From Pseudovibrio ascidiaceicola (GTDB taxonomy: Bacteria > Pseudomonadota > Alphaproteobacteria > Rhizobiales > Stappiaceae): a stretch of 64,000 nucleotides of DNA. The translations under genes were made by a program, and so were the position numbers. The notes beneath the pieces were generated by a model. The model was not told where the DNA came from. It searched no databases and was given only the letters and a program-made list of their open reading frames with translations. The DNA lies in assembly GCF_900114245.1 (NCBI RefSeq), contig NZ_FOSK01000010.1, positions 124,001 to 188,000 of the forward strand, in the 5' to 3' direction. Numbering within the stretch: position 1 is the first letter of the stretch; each line of letters begins with the position of its first letter. This document shows positions 51,613 to 60,787 of the stretch, in pieces.

Positions 51613-54600
51613 CTGTGTTTAATACTTCGTGTCCTACACGCCCGAACACTTCCAGCTGAAGCAGGTCACCATAGGCTTCGGTGTACCACCCTCTCCACTT
51701 CAAAGATGCTCCCAGCCCTGCTTCAATTGCCACAGCGCTGGTTTGGGAGTTCCAGTTTCCGCTCCCTATGGAATACGCAAAGGGCGACAAAATCAGGTTA
51801 GGATCGAGCCTAAAAGTGTAACCAAGTCGGCCATCTCCATAGAATAAAATGGTTTTTTCCTTTTCGAAGAAACGACCACCTTCCAGATAGAGACTGATGT
51901 AGGGTTCTTTGTCGATGGGCTCGCCGGAGTATATATCGTAGAGCGGGAGGAAGTCGTTTCCGCGGGTGAAGGACCAAAGCACCCTCCCCAGCCAGTTGTC
52001 TTCTGTGATGCTGCCGCCTTTGAAAAACCGCTCCAGACCGATTTTCAGGTTTTGCGTCATGAAAGGTTTGAAGCGCAGGCCGACGATGGTCTGGTAGGTG
52101 TCGGGATTGGGGCGGAAGCTGTAGCGCTCATTGAGCCATTGGGCGCGGGCGATGATCTCGAAGACGCGGCCATTCTGGTAACCGATCACGGGAGGTCGCC
52201 ACGCCACTTCGAATGTACCGAACGGACTGCTGGACGGGATACCCAGGATAGCACCTGTTATTTCTTCTTCATTCTGCCGTGAGGGGCTGATGCCGTCAAA
52301 GAACAGGAAGCTGAGCGGAATTTCCAGAATACGGAGCTGCCGTTGGAAGCGCTCCAGTTTGTCCTGTTCATAGATGTTGCGCTGGTGCTGGTGCAGCACA
52401 TCAATCCGCTTGCGAAACAGTTCAGCAGCCTTCTTGTTTTCAAAGGCTGACAGATAGGTATAGGCCAGATCTTCCTGCAGGTTCGCCTGATCTGGCTTTT
52501 CCTCCAGCGAGGTTTCAAAGCGCGTGATCGCCAGATCAGTGTCACCCTGAGCACGAGCAAGATATCCACCCAAAGCAAGGGTTGCCGGGTTTTTATGATC
52601 ACTTGCTGGCAGGCTTTCGTATGCGGCCTCTGCTTCCTCCAGTTGATCCAGCTGGAACAGAACCTGGACCACGGAAAAACGGATGTCCTGCGTTGAAGAG
52701 ATGGACTGTGCCTTGCGCAGGTCCACCAGAGCGTTTGCCAGTGCCTCTGGGGACTGATTACCCCTATGGAGCGTGAGTTGGGCTCGGGCAGCATAATACC
52801 CGGCCATCTGCTGTTGAGAGAGCTTGGAGACATCAAGCTTGGCCATGAGGCGCGCTGCCTCGTCATATTGCATCTGGCGTAGGTTGAGATAGAGCAGCGC
52901 CATGCCAGCGCTCTGATCGTCATGCGCCTCAAAGGATTCCTGAAACCAGTCCTGTGCGGCGTTATATTCTCCCAACTCCTGATAGAGAAAGCCGAGCTGG
53001 CTTGCGGTGGCGAGGTTTGGGCTGAGCTCATACGCTTGCTGTAGCTCCTGTCTGGCTTTCTCCTTGTCTCCCAGTCGCAGATAGAGGCTGGCCAGCGTCA
53101 GGTGCTTGTCGGCGTTCATGGGCTGGGCCTGAAGCTCCTGTTGTGCGCATGTCAGAGCTTCCAGGTTGCGGTCGAGTACGCGGTAAGCCTCGCATCTGAT
53201 TGCCAAGATCGCATCGGTATTTTTGGTCTGGTCCAGTTGTTGCAGCAACATGAGAGCTCTTTTGGGGTGATTGAGCTCCAAGGCAAGATAAGCGGCTTCC
53301 AGGCGGGTTTCTGCAGTTGGCGCCATTCGCAGTGACTGTCGGTACATTTTCACGGCTTCCTGAAGCTGCCCCTCTGTTTTCAGGAGGCGCGCCAGTGCAA
53401 GGAAAGCCATGGCAAACCTGTTTTTGTTTTCGTCTGACAGGTTTGCTGTGTTGGTGTAGCTGAAAACGTAGTTCAGCCACATGCGGGCCGTGACACCTTC
53501 TGCGGTGCTTTCCTTGAGCATGAGATATGCTGGCAGAACGAGTGTCGGGTCTGGCTGCAGCTTCCAGTCCGCGATCAGATAGTCAAGCGTGCTGGTCCAG
53601 TCTTCATTGGTTGCAGAGACGGCTGCCAGATCAAACAGAAGACGTGCATAGGCTTTCTTGTCGTTTTCATTGAAAGCACCGTCAGCGCGGGCTTTCTGAG
53701 CTCGCGCAAGGGCATCCTGAAGAACGGCGGAAGCGATGCGGTGCATGTTGGAGAGCAGGGCAATCTGCCCTCTTTTTGCTGTGATGCGCCAGTTGGGCAT
53801 CAAAATTTCAGCTTCTTTGAGAACCTGATTGGCGAGATCCAGATCCCCTGCCCGTCGTGCTAAATCTGATAGGGTTTGCAGCAGCTCTACCCATGCTTCA
53901 GGTGACTTCTGCTGGTCGGTAAACTGGGTAATGGCGCGCAGTTCCACCAAAGCGTTGATAGCCTGTGTTTCCCAGCCGTTGTTGAGGGCCAGCTTGCTGA
54001 GTTGTAGGCCGTATTCCGGGCTGCGGGTGAGCTTGATCAACAATCGGCCTGCGGTGACCGCTCTGGCATCATCTCCGGCGCGAATGGCGATGTCTGCCAG
54101 TGCCAGATAGTAGTTGGCGGCTTCTTCTGGCCCGGAGGCTTTGGTGTCGAGGATCCGGCCATCTGCTGTTAGAAGCGCCATTTCAGCCTCAGCGCTGGAG
54201 CCTTTTTTCACCAGAGCGTAGGCCAGCTGAACGCGCGTGGACAATCCTAGTTGATCAATGCGCCCGGGGTTGAGGAAGGTCAGCAACTCGTCCAGATGAC
54301 CAGAATTGAGCGCACTGGCGGCCAGAGCTCTGGCGAATGTGCGTTGTTCCAAAGCGGAGGATTGGCGGCCAGTAAACAGTCCATTCATTTCACCGCGCAG
54401 CAGCAAACGGTAAGCGTCTTCGTCCTTGCCTTGTTCAAGAAGAAGGAAGGCTTCGTTCAGAATTGCTGTGCGCTGGGTTCTTGGTGCATTGTCCAGCTTG
54501 GAAAGATCCTCCCACTCGTCTCGCGCTTCTTCCAATTGATTGAAGTTGAGCAAAAGATCCGCTCTGATGAGCCTTTGCCTTGGAGTGGCAGCGCCCAGCT

Positions 54601-55255
54601 CTCGCAGAATGTTCAGGGCGTGGAGAGCTTCTTTGGTTTTGCCTAGCTTAATGGCTGCTTCTGCTGCGCCTGCAAGGGCTTCTTCCCGGTCGCTTGGCAA
54701 CAGTTTGCCAGTCTCGATCGCCAGTCTGAAATCATCAAAGGCCTCCGCATACTCACCCGTGAGCATTTGCAGATGGCCCAGAGAGAGATAACCGCGGCTG
54801 AAGGCGGGCGATTGGGATTGCAGGATCTCCAATTGATCGATTGCCGCGATTGGGCGATTGAGGCCGATGAGCAGCTGAATTTTTTGCCAACGGGCCACAA
54901 GATGATTGGGATCTTGCTTGAGCAGCTCATCCAGCTCTTTCAGGGCATCTTCGCTTCGTCCTTCTGCCAGCAGGCGGTAGGCCAGGTCCAGCAAGGGATA
55001 GGAGCGGTAATCGCGCCACGTGCTTTGCAGCAGGGATTGGCTGTCCTGACGGTCCTTCAATAAACTGATGTAGTACTCGTCTTTTTGCTGAAGGGTGTAA
55101 GGTACGGGGGTAACTGGCTCTGAAGGCGGTGCTGGATTTTGCGATTGTGTTGGAATGGACAAGCCAAGCGCAAACATGATGACCCACAGCAGATAGAATG
55201 CCGAGTTTCGATTGGCATTTGTGCGTGTGTTGTGGGGTGTTTGGGGCCGGGTCAT
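51563..55255 (-). CDS. NfrA-like TPR and outer-membrane barrel protein
   Basis: This 1230-residue protein has a signal peptide (residues 1 to about 38), a long array of TPR-type helices (residues about 40-990; typical units EDALKELDELLKQDPNHL and LYLRLGDKEKARQELQQAY), then a C-terminal beta-rich domain of about 240 residues that begins TFEVAWRPPVIGYQNGRV and has barrel-like strands to its end (SRVLLGLQANF). NfrA is the outer-membrane exporter of the N4 polysaccharide in E. coli, and is 990 residues there, so the TPR part is longer here. Its start overlaps the stop of the nfrB-like gene by four bases. Confidence 0.85.
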   Translation of the reverse strand: MTRPQTPHNTRTNANRNSAFYLLWVIMFALGLSIPTQSQNPAPPSEPVTPVPYTLQQKDEYYISLLKDRQDSQSLLQSTWRDYRSYPLLDLAYRLLAEGRSEDALKELDELLKQDPNHLVARWQKIQLLIGLNRPIAAIDQLEILQSQSPAFSRGYLSLGHLQMLTGEYAEAFDDFRLAIETGKLLPSDREEALAGAAEAAIKLGKTKEALHALNILRELGAATPRQRLIRADLLLNFNQLEEARDEWEDLSKLDNAPRTQRTAILNEAFLLLEQGKDEDAYRLLLRGEMNGLFTGRQSSALEQRTFARALAASALNSGHLDELLTFLNPGRIDQLGLSTRVQLAYALVKKGSSAEAEMALLTADGRILDTKASGPEEAANYYLALADIAIRAGDDARAVTAGRLLIKLTRSPEYGLQLSKLALNNGWETQAINALVELRAITQFTDQQKSPEAWVELLQTLSDLARRAGDLDLANQVLKEAEILMPNWRITAKRGQIALLSNMHRIASAVLQDALARAQKARADGAFNENDKKAYARLLFDLAAVSATNEDWTSTLDYLIADWKLQPDPTLVLPAYLMLKESTAEGVTARMWLNYVFSYTNTANLSDENKNRFAMAFLALARLLKTEGQLQEAVKMYRQSLRMAPTAETRLEAAYLALELNHPKRALMLLQQLDQTKNTDAILAIRCEAYRVLDRNLEALTCAQQELQAQPMNADKHLTLASLYLRLGDKEKARQELQQAYELSPNLATASQLGFLYQELGEYNAAQDWFQESFEAHDDQSAGMALLYLNLRQMQYDEAARLMAKLDVSKLSQQQMAGYYAARAQLTLHRGNQSPEALANALVDLRKAQSISSTQDIRFSVVQVLFQLDQLEEAEAAYESLPASDHKNPATLALGGYLARAQGDTDLAITRFETSLEEKPDQANLQEDLAYTYLSAFENKKAAELFRKRIDVLHQHQRNIYEQDKLERFQRQLRILEIPLSFLFFDGISPSRQNEEEITGAILGIPSSSPFGTFEVAWRPPVIGYQNGRVFEIIARAQWLNERYSFRPNPDTYQTIVGLRFKPFMTQNLKIGLERFFKGGSITEDNWLGRVLWSFTRGNDFLPLYDIYSGEPIDKEPYISLYLEGGRFFEKEKTILFYGDGRLGYTFRLDPNLILSPFAYSIGSGNWNSQTSAVAIEAGLGASLKWRGWYTEAYGDLLQLEVFGRVGHEVLNTDDSETSRVLLGLQANF

Positions 55256-56721
55256 GAGTGCGTTTCCTGCTCTACAGGAATTGTGAGTTCCAGACTTTCT
55301 TCATCCGGATAATCATGAGCGGTCTTGTCCCAGCCTATAACTTCGCCAGTGCCCAGATGTCGGATCCATGTTTTGATGGCGCGCATCATGGCGATGTAGT
55401 TGATGATGATGGATACGAAATAGCGCAGAGTTACAGGAGCCAATGCGCGCAGGCCGTAGTGGTAGCCTGTCCAGATATGGCGCTGGATAAGGCGGTGGGC
55501 GAGCAGCAGCACGTTGAACCAGATTACATACCAGAACGGGCTGTCTTCTGGCAGAAGTGGCGGCAAATGGTATGCATCCGGTGCCAGCTTCTCATAGAGG
55601 CGAAGGCCCCAGTAGAAGATTAGTGAGATGTAGCCGATGATGATGGCATGGCTGAAGAAGACCATCTTCCTGTCGCGCCAATAAAAGTATTTATCAGCGA
55701 GCCCTCCTTTCCACCCCAGCTGTGCCCAGCCCTGAAACGCGATGCCGATGGTCCAACGGGTTTTCTGGCGTACGCTTTGCCAGAAGCCGGAGGGAAACAG
55801 TTCCTGTGTGACTGCAAAGTCCGTGTGGTCGCTTTTCTTTGTCGGGTGGACCCAGAGCAGGCGATGGGTGAGCCCCTTCCCTGTGAGCCGCATGGCAAGG
55901 TCATAGTCTTCCGTCAAGGAGCTGATGTTGAAGATTTCCGGTATGCCGTTCTCATCTGTCCCAGAAATGGATTTGGCTGTCTCGATGGTTTTCTTGGAAT
56001 AGCAGGTACCAACGCCAGCGCCCGGAACGGTTCCGGTCAGGAAGCCCCTGACGAGGACTTCCTTGGAATGGAACTCGGCGAACTCGTCCATGTAGTGGCC
56101 TGCTGTCAGGTCCCGGCGTCTACGGGGTAACGAGAGCACAGGCAGTTGCACTACATCGGCAAGTTCCAGACTGGCGTTGAAGATGTGCAGGGCGTTGGAA
56201 TTGAGGATGTCTTCGGCATCCTGCATCACAATGCCGGCGAAGGAGATGTTCTGCTCCTGTTCGAACCTCTCGATTTCGGCAAGAATGGTGTTGACGCAGT
56301 CAGCCTTACAAGTTGGGCCGGGATTGTTGGTGGTGACGACGCGCAGGTTGTCATGTTCGGCTGCCAGACGGCTTGCAGCCTTCTGTGTGGCTTCATCATT
56401 GGGGTAGACACCGATGAAGATCCAATAGGATGGATAGTCCAGCCTGCGCATGATGCCTGTGACGGCGGGATAGAGGATTGCGGCTTCATCCCACGCGGGC
56501 AACATGATGACCAGCGGTCTGGGCGGGACGTGCCCTGTTTCTTCAAACAGGCGCTCTTCAGTTCTGCCCACTAATGGGCCGCGATACCAGGCGACAAAGG
56601 TGTAATAGAGGGTGTCAACGAACAGGTCATCTGCGCCAGATACAGCAAAAACGTATGAGGCGACGAGAAAGAGGCCCTGCGTAACAAGAAACAATAATAC
56701 AAAAGCATCTGTTACCAGCAT
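55252..56721 (-). CDS. NfrB-like membrane glycosyltransferase, lacking the C-terminal domain
   Basis: This 489-residue inner-membrane family 2 glycosyltransferase matches the glycosyltransferase half of E. coli NfrB. It has an N-terminal membrane helix, VIMLPAWDEAAILYPAV, the DxD-type QDAEDILNSNALHIF, LTEDYDLAMRLTGKG, and the acceptor motif QKTRWTIGIAFQGW (Q-x-x-R-W), then about four membrane segments and GWDKTAHDYP. E. coli NfrB (about 745 residues) continues with a cyclic-di-GMP-binding MshEN-type domain; this protein ends about 20 residues after WDKTAHDYP and so lacks it. ATG 56721 follows AAGGAG by 11 bases; a GTG at 56733 is too near it. It should polymerise a UDP-sugar, perhaps UDP-ManNAc. 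Confidence 0.83.
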   Translation of the reverse strand: MLVTDAFVLLFLVTQGLFLVASYVFAVSGADDLFVDTLYYTFVAWYRGPLVGRTEERLFEETGHVPPRPLVIMLPAWDEAAILYPAVTGIMRRLDYPSYWIFIGVYPNDEATQKAASRLAAEHDNLRVVTTNNPGPTCKADCVNTILAEIERFEQEQNISFAGIVMQDAEDILNSNALHIFNASLELADVVQLPVLSLPRRRRDLTAGHYMDEFAEFHSKEVLVRGFLTGTVPGAGVGTCYSKKTIETAKSISGTDENGIPEIFNISSLTEDYDLAMRLTGKGLTHRLLWVHPTKKSDHTDFAVTQELFPSGFWQSVRQKTRWTIGIAFQGWAQLGWKGGLADKYFYWRDRKMVFFSHAIIIGYISLIFYWGLRLYEKLAPDAYHLPPLLPEDSPFWYVIWFNVLLLAHRLIQRHIWTGYHYGLRALAPVTLRYFVSIIINYIAMMRAIKTWIRHLGTGEVIGWDKTAHDYPDEESLELTIPVEQETHS

Positions 56722-56895
56722 ACTCTGGTGCACTCCTTCGCAGTAACCTGATTAAAGTTACCCTAGGAGATTCGAGAGAATGCCCTCAGTCATGGGATGT
56801 TCTCAGAGGATTGGGCTGAGGCAGTTATGACGTGGGAGGGAGTGCTGAGGCCCTCTCCTCTCACAGTTTGTTTCGCATCGTTAATTAGCGCAGAT

Positions 56896-58035
56896 TCAGG
56901 CCAAAGTTTTGCTCTGCTGCATTTCATCGATGTCTGCCTCAGAGAAACCAAGCTGCTGTAAAACCTGTGCAGTATCGTCTCCGGTTCTTCCTGCTGGTTC
57001 AGGTGTTTGCGGAACTGTGCGGCTGAAGCGTGGTGCTGGTGCTGCCTGTGTGACGCCATTGAGCCGGATGCGGTTGCCGCGCTCGGTGTTGAGAGAGGCT
57101 GCGTTTGCCTCTTCGATGGAGAGCACAGGAGCAACGCAGGCGTCGGTACCTGCAAAGACACCGGTCCAGTGATCCAGTGTGTTTGCTTTGATGGCATTGC
57201 CGATTTGTTCTTCCAGCTGAGGCCACTCTTTCATGTTCATCTGGATCTTGGAAAGCTCTTGCGGAAGGTCCAGCCCTTTCAGCAGCAAAGCGAAGAACTG
57301 AGGTTCCAGAGAGCCGACGGACAGATAGCGGCCATCTGAGGTTTCGTAGCATTGATAGAACGGTGCGCCGCCATCCAGCAGGTTGGTCTGGCGCTTGTCC
57401 TGCCAAAGGCCGCGACCCAGCAAGGAGTAGATCAGGCCCATCATGGCTGGTACACCATCGACCATGGCTGCATCAATCACCTGCCCTTTGCCGCTTCTGG
57501 TGCGTTCAAACAGGGCTGATAATACTCCCAGCAGCAGGAACATGGACCCGCCGCCGTAGTCTGCTGCCATGTTGAGTGGTGGCACGGGTGGTCGGCCTTC
57601 TTCACCAATGGCGTGGAGCATGCCGGTCATGGCGAGGTAATTGAGGTCGTGGCCGGCGGCATGAGCCAGTGGCCCGTCCTGCCCCCAACCTGTCATGCGG
57701 CCATAGATCAGGCCCGGGTTCTTGGCGAGGCATTCGTCCGGCCCAAGGCCAAGGCGCTCCATTACGCCGGGGCGGAAGCCTTCGATCAGGATGTCGGCTT
57801 TCTCAACGAGGGAGAAGAAGACTTTGACTGCCTCTTCGCTCTTCATGTTGAGCGCTATGGACTTCTTGCCTCTGCGGTTGACGTCCTTGTCGATCCGCTC
57901 GCCGGTGCGGCGATCGACGACGATGACATCGGCTCCCAGATCTGCAAGCAATTGTCCGGCCATGGGCGCTGGGCCAAGGCCTGCCATCTCCACCACCTGA
58001 AGTCCTGAAAGTGGTCCCGCTTTTGCTGCTGTCAC
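56896..58035 (-). CDS. CaiB/BaiF family, alpha-methylacyl-CoA racemase-like
   Basis: This is a family III CoA-transferase fold protein of 379 residues. The sequence GPAPMAGQLLADLGADVIVV, NRRGKKSIALNMKS and especially AHAAGHDLNYLAMTGML with NMAADYGGGSM match alpha-methylacyl-CoA racemases, whose active-site histidine and aspartate lie in these blocks. It would epimerise 2-methyl-branched acyl-CoA. The start is GTG at 58035; GGGGAGG lies five to eleven bases upstream, and a longer frame to 58068 has no site. It runs in the direction of the nfr-like genes but is separated by 174 bases. It could also act on intermediates such as methylmalyl-type thioesters, which cannot be told from sequence. Confidence 0.87.
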   Translation of the reverse strand: MTAAKAGPLSGLQVVEMAGLGPAPMAGQLLADLGADVIVVDRRTGERIDKDVNRRGKKSIALNMKSEEAVKVFFSLVEKADILIEGFRPGVMERLGLGPDECLAKNPGLIYGRMTGWGQDGPLAHAAGHDLNYLAMTGMLHAIGEEGRPPVPPLNMAADYGGGSMFLLLGVLSALFERTRSGKGQVIDAAMVDGVPAMMGLIYSLLGRGLWQDKRQTNLLDGGAPFYQCYETSDGRYLSVGSLEPQFFALLLKGLDLPQELSKIQMNMKEWPQLEEQIGNAIKANTLDHWTGVFAGTDACVAPVLSIEEANAASLNTERGNRIRLNGVTQAAPAPRFSRTVPQTPEPAGRTGDDTAQVLQQLGFSEADIDEMQQSKTLA

Positions 58036-58461
58036 ATATGCCTCCCCAGTCAGCCAAGTCCTGCGCATGCGGACATCTTAGAAAGTGCCCGTTTCCAGAG
58101 TTGATGCCTTGCAGAGCTGGCTCGTCAGATTAGATTACCTGAAAGCCGCGCTGGGCGGATAACTCCGGTTTGCGTTGTTGGGTCAACCTTAGAGCGGCTG
58201 ATGGTGGTTCCACAACTCTCCATTTGGTGAATAGCCTATCCAATAGGTTAAGATGGATGGTGAGTGCGAGGAGGTTTTTCAGTCTGATGCGCTGGGCTGT
58301 GTCGTTTGCTGTGACGGGCGTTTTCTGATGAAATGAATTCATCAACGCAGTTACATAGCAACTTAAAGTAACGCATGAATCACTTAAACCACGCAAAATT
58401 ACACATAAGAACGCAAAGTCGCGTGGTTTTTATAATGTCTATATATTTCAGTAGGTTGTGA
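58036..58461. other. 426-base intergenic region
   Basis: No gene is supported; an 88-codon open frame in it has no ribosome site. It holds the promoter area of the racemase-like gene and a long-loop inverted repeat (AAACCACGC at 58386-58394 with GCGTGGTTT at 58421-58429) about 30 bases after the stop of the hydrolase gene. That repeat may be a weak terminator for the Liv operon. Confidence 0.5.
58386..58429 (-). terminator. Possible weak terminator of the Liv operon
   Basis: AAACCACGC and GCGTGGTTT form a nine-base stem with a 26-base loop, 32 bases beyond the stop of the hydrolase gene on the minus strand. The loop is long and no clear T-run follows, so it is uncertain. Confidence 0.3.
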
Positions 58462-59274
58462 TTATGTATTCAATATAGTTGTGAGGAGTAAGCTGTCTGG
58501 CTGTTCCAGTGCCTCTACCACGGTAAAATGATTTTTGCCGGGGTCCTCATAGGCAGTGATCTGCGTTTCAAAGCCGCCCCACATTGCGCAGTGGGCTGCA
58601 TTTTGCCGCCGAAACTCTGCCAGCTCCTCAGCGCCAACCCAGCCTGTAAAGCGTAGATTATCAAGAGGTTCGTGCAGCACCGGACTTTCTGCCAGCGCTT
58701 CCGCTTCGTCGATATGCAGAATGTCGTTCATTGCTGTCCTGCGGATTGGTCGCAGATCATAGACCCCACTGATGCCGAGGATGTGCTTGATCCGACTAGT
58801 GATACTGTCTGGTATCATCCGATTTTTGCAGCCAAGCCGTGCAACCAAGTGACCACCAGCAGAATGACCTGTCAGGTGAATCGGTCCTTTAACTTGTTCA
58901 GCTGAAACTTCAAGAGCATGCTGCATCTGATTGGTAATATTGACAATATTTGCATCTGGGCAGAGGTCGTAAGACGGTATGGCAACGGTGTAACCCATCT
59001 CGACAGCCCCCTTTGCCAGATGGCTGAAGGCGGACTTATCGAAGGCCTTCCAGTACCCGCCATGAACGATCATGACGAGCCCTTTGGACGCCTCAGTGCC
59101 TTGCGGGAAGAACAGGTCGAGCTTCTCTCTCTCCCCGCTTCCGTAGGCGATATCCAGCTGTTTTTTTGAGCTCTCGCGAAACGCTTTGGAGCGTTCAACC
59201 CATTGATCGAACAGCTCTTGTGCGTTTGGCACTGCTCCGGAGTTATGATAGGCCGCGTCCCAATCCCGCATCAT
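58462..59274 (-). CDS. Alpha/beta hydrolase, kynurenine-formamidase-like
   Basis: This 270-residue alpha/beta hydrolase has the oxyanion HGGYW motif, the nucleophile elbow GHSAGGHLV and a catalytic-histidine candidate in GKNHFTVVEAL. The general pattern is that of the arylformamidase/esterase group. ATG 59274 starts one base after the stop of the RidA gene; an upstream start at 59310 would overlap RidA by 35 bases. It ends the operon of a Liv-type ABC importer, a thioesterase and a RidA protein. The four probably degrade one imported compound, perhaps an amide or ester of an aromatic or amino compound, but the substrate is unknown. Confidence 0.83.
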   Translation of the reverse strand: MMRDWDAAYHNSGAVPNAQELFDQWVERSKAFRESSKKQLDIAYGSGEREKLDLFFPQGTEASKGLVMIVHGGYWKAFDKSAFSHLAKGAVEMGYTVAIPSYDLCPDANIVNITNQMQHALEVSAEQVKGPIHLTGHSAGGHLVARLGCKNRMIPDSITSRIKHILGISGVYDLRPIRRTAMNDILHIDEAEALAESPVLHEPLDNLRFTGWVGAEELAEFRRQNAAHCAMWGGFETQITAYEDPGKNHFTVVEALEQPDSLLLTTILNT

Positions 59275-59275
59275 G

Positions 59276-59695
59276 TTATTCCGCTCTTGGCAGTACTGCC
59301 GTTGCTTCAATTTCCACTTTGGCCTGATCTTCTACCAGATCAGCCACCTGGATCATGGTCATGGATGGAAAATGGCGCCCAAACACAGAGCGATACGCCT
59401 CGCCAACTTCGCGCAGGCGAGCGGTGTAGTCTTTCTTGTCGACCACATACCATGTCAGGCGCACCACATGCTCTGGCTTCGCGCCAGCAGTGGCTAGAAT
59501 TTCGCGAATGTTCTCAAGCGTTTGCTTGATCTGGTCAATGAGATCATCGCTCTCAAAGACCTGCTGACCATTCCAGCCGATTTGACCACCCAGAAAGATT
59601 GGTGTGCCCTCTGCCATAATGCCATTGGCATATCCGGAGGCTGGTTTCCAACCTTCCGGCTGGAGAAATTTGAACAGTGCTTGTTGTGTTGTCAT
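59276..59695 (-). CDS. RidA-family protein, without the archetypal arginine
   Basis: This 139-residue protein of the YjgF/YER057c/UK114 family shows IFLGGQIGWNGQQ, DQIKQTLENIREILA and the end KVEIEATAVLPRAE. In archetypal RidA (E. coli) an arginine in the segment FPARS is needed for imine deamination. Here that place reads FPSMT, so the arginine is replaced by methionine and the protein belongs to a different Rid subgroup. Its substrate is unknown. The stop of the thioesterase gene and this start overlap by four bases, and the hydrolase starts one base after its stop. Confidence 0.9.
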   Translation of the reverse strand: MTTQQALFKFLQPEGWKPASGYANGIMAEGTPIFLGGQIGWNGQQVFESDDLIDQIKQTLENIREILATAGAKPEHVVRLTWYVVDKKDYTARLREVGEAYRSVFGRHFPSMTMIQVADLVEDQAKVEIEATAVLPRAE

Positions 59696-60114
59696 GAAGG
59701 TCCCTCTTCCTTCAGGAAAAATTCCATTTGTTTTTTAATGGCTTGCGGCCAACTCACTGGTTTTTTATCTGCGCCTGTGACGTAGACAATGACCGAGCGG
59801 CTTGTGAGCCGAAGCTGGTCTGCGCAGGTGACTGTGAACTCCAGATGCACACTGGAGCGACCGAGCTTTAAAACCTGAAGCGTGAATAAAAGTTCGTCAC
59901 CAAGCTTGCTTGGCTTTTTGAACTCTGTTTCGATCTTGGCTGTGGGGACTGCATCCCCTTGATTTATATGAATGTCTACGAACGACGTGCCAAGCGATTG
60001 CTCGAACCACTCTTCTGTGACCTGATTGATCATCTCGAAGTAGCGGGGATAAAAGACAATTCCAGCGGGATCGCAGTGCTGGAAGATCACTTTGATCGTG
60101 CGTTCAAAGACCAA
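59692..60114 (-). CDS. 4-hydroxybenzoyl-CoA-thioesterase-type acyl-CoA thioesterase
   Basis: This is a 140-residue hot-dog thioesterase with the catalytic-aspartate motif HCDPAGIVFYPRYFEMI near the N-terminus and a central strand VHLEFTVTCADQLRLTSR. It should hydrolyse an acyl-CoA thioester. Its start lies 11 bases inside the 3' end of livF, and its stop overlaps the RidA start. Its place in the operon implies a CoA intermediate in the pathway of the imported compound, although no ligase is in view. Confidence 0.9.
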   Translation of the reverse strand: MVFERTIKVIFQHCDPAGIVFYPRYFEMINQVTEEWFEQSLGTSFVDIHINQGDAVPTAKIETEFKKPSKLGDELLFTLQVLKLGRSSVHLEFTVTCADQLRLTSRSVIVYVTGADKKPVSWPQAIKKQMEFFLKEEGPS

Positions 60115-60787
60115 GGTATCTGTCCTTCATTTCCTCGGTGAGTGTATCCGGGCGGCCTGCCCAGACTGACTCGCCTTTTTCCAGAATGACGGCCTGATCA
60201 GCCAGCGGAAGGAGCTCCTTCAGCGTCTTGTCGACGATGAGAATGGACAGTCCTTCCTTTTTAAGCCTCGCAATCGCCTGCCAGATTTCCCCGCGTACAA
60301 CCGGTGCCAAACCTTCTGTTGCTTCGTCAAGGATCAGCAATTTCGGGTTTGTCATCAATGCTCTGGAGATGGCGAGCATCTGCTGCTCTCCGCCAGACAG
60401 CGTGTTGGCGCTCTGGCTTTTCCTCTCCTTGAGGCGTGGAAACAAGTCGTAGACGCGGTCCAGTGTCCACGCGCCTTTACGGGCGGCAGCGCTGAGATTT
60501 TCCAGAACAGACAGGTTTGGGAAACAGCGGCGACCTTCTGGCACCAATCCCAGACCCAAGCGGGCAGCTTTGTGACTGGACATGCGGTTCAGGCTTTGGC
60601 CGCAGAATTCGATGGTGCCTTTGGTTGGCGTAACCATCTGACAAATAGAGCTGATTGTGGTAGATTTGCCCATGCCGTTGCGGCCAAGCATCGCTACCAT
60701 CTCGCCTTCATTGATGGAGAGGTTTACGCCGAAAAGCGCTTGTGCGGCGCCGTAATGGGCTTCTAAGCCTTTGACTTCCAACAGCAT
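60104..60787 (-). CDS. Liv-type ABC importer, ATP-binding protein LivF
   Basis: This 227-residue ABC ATPase of the LivF branch has Walker A LGRNGMGKSTTISSI, signature LSGGEQQMLAISRAL and Walker B LLILDEATEGLAP. LivF and LivG together energise uptake of amino acids or carboxylates by a branched-chain-type permease pair. Its first base overlaps the stop of livG. The following gene is an acyl-CoA thioesterase, unlike the usual amino-acid importers. Confidence 0.93.
   Translation of the reverse strand: MLLEVKGLEAHYGAAQALFGVNLSINEGEMVAMLGRNGMGKSTTISSICQMVTPTKGTIEFCGQSLNRMSSHKAARLGLGLVPEGRRCFPNLSVLENLSAAARKGAWTLDRVYDLFPRLKERKSQSANTLSGGEQQMLAISRALMTNPKLLILDEATEGLAPVVRGEIWQAIARLKKEGLSILIVDKTLKELLPLADQAVILEKGESVWAGRPDTLTEEMKDRYLGL

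Noticed and set aside
58130-58396. 88-codon open frame in the intergenic region before the racemase-like gene
   Set aside because: No ribosome site, no protein-like composition, and no neighbour that would suggest function.
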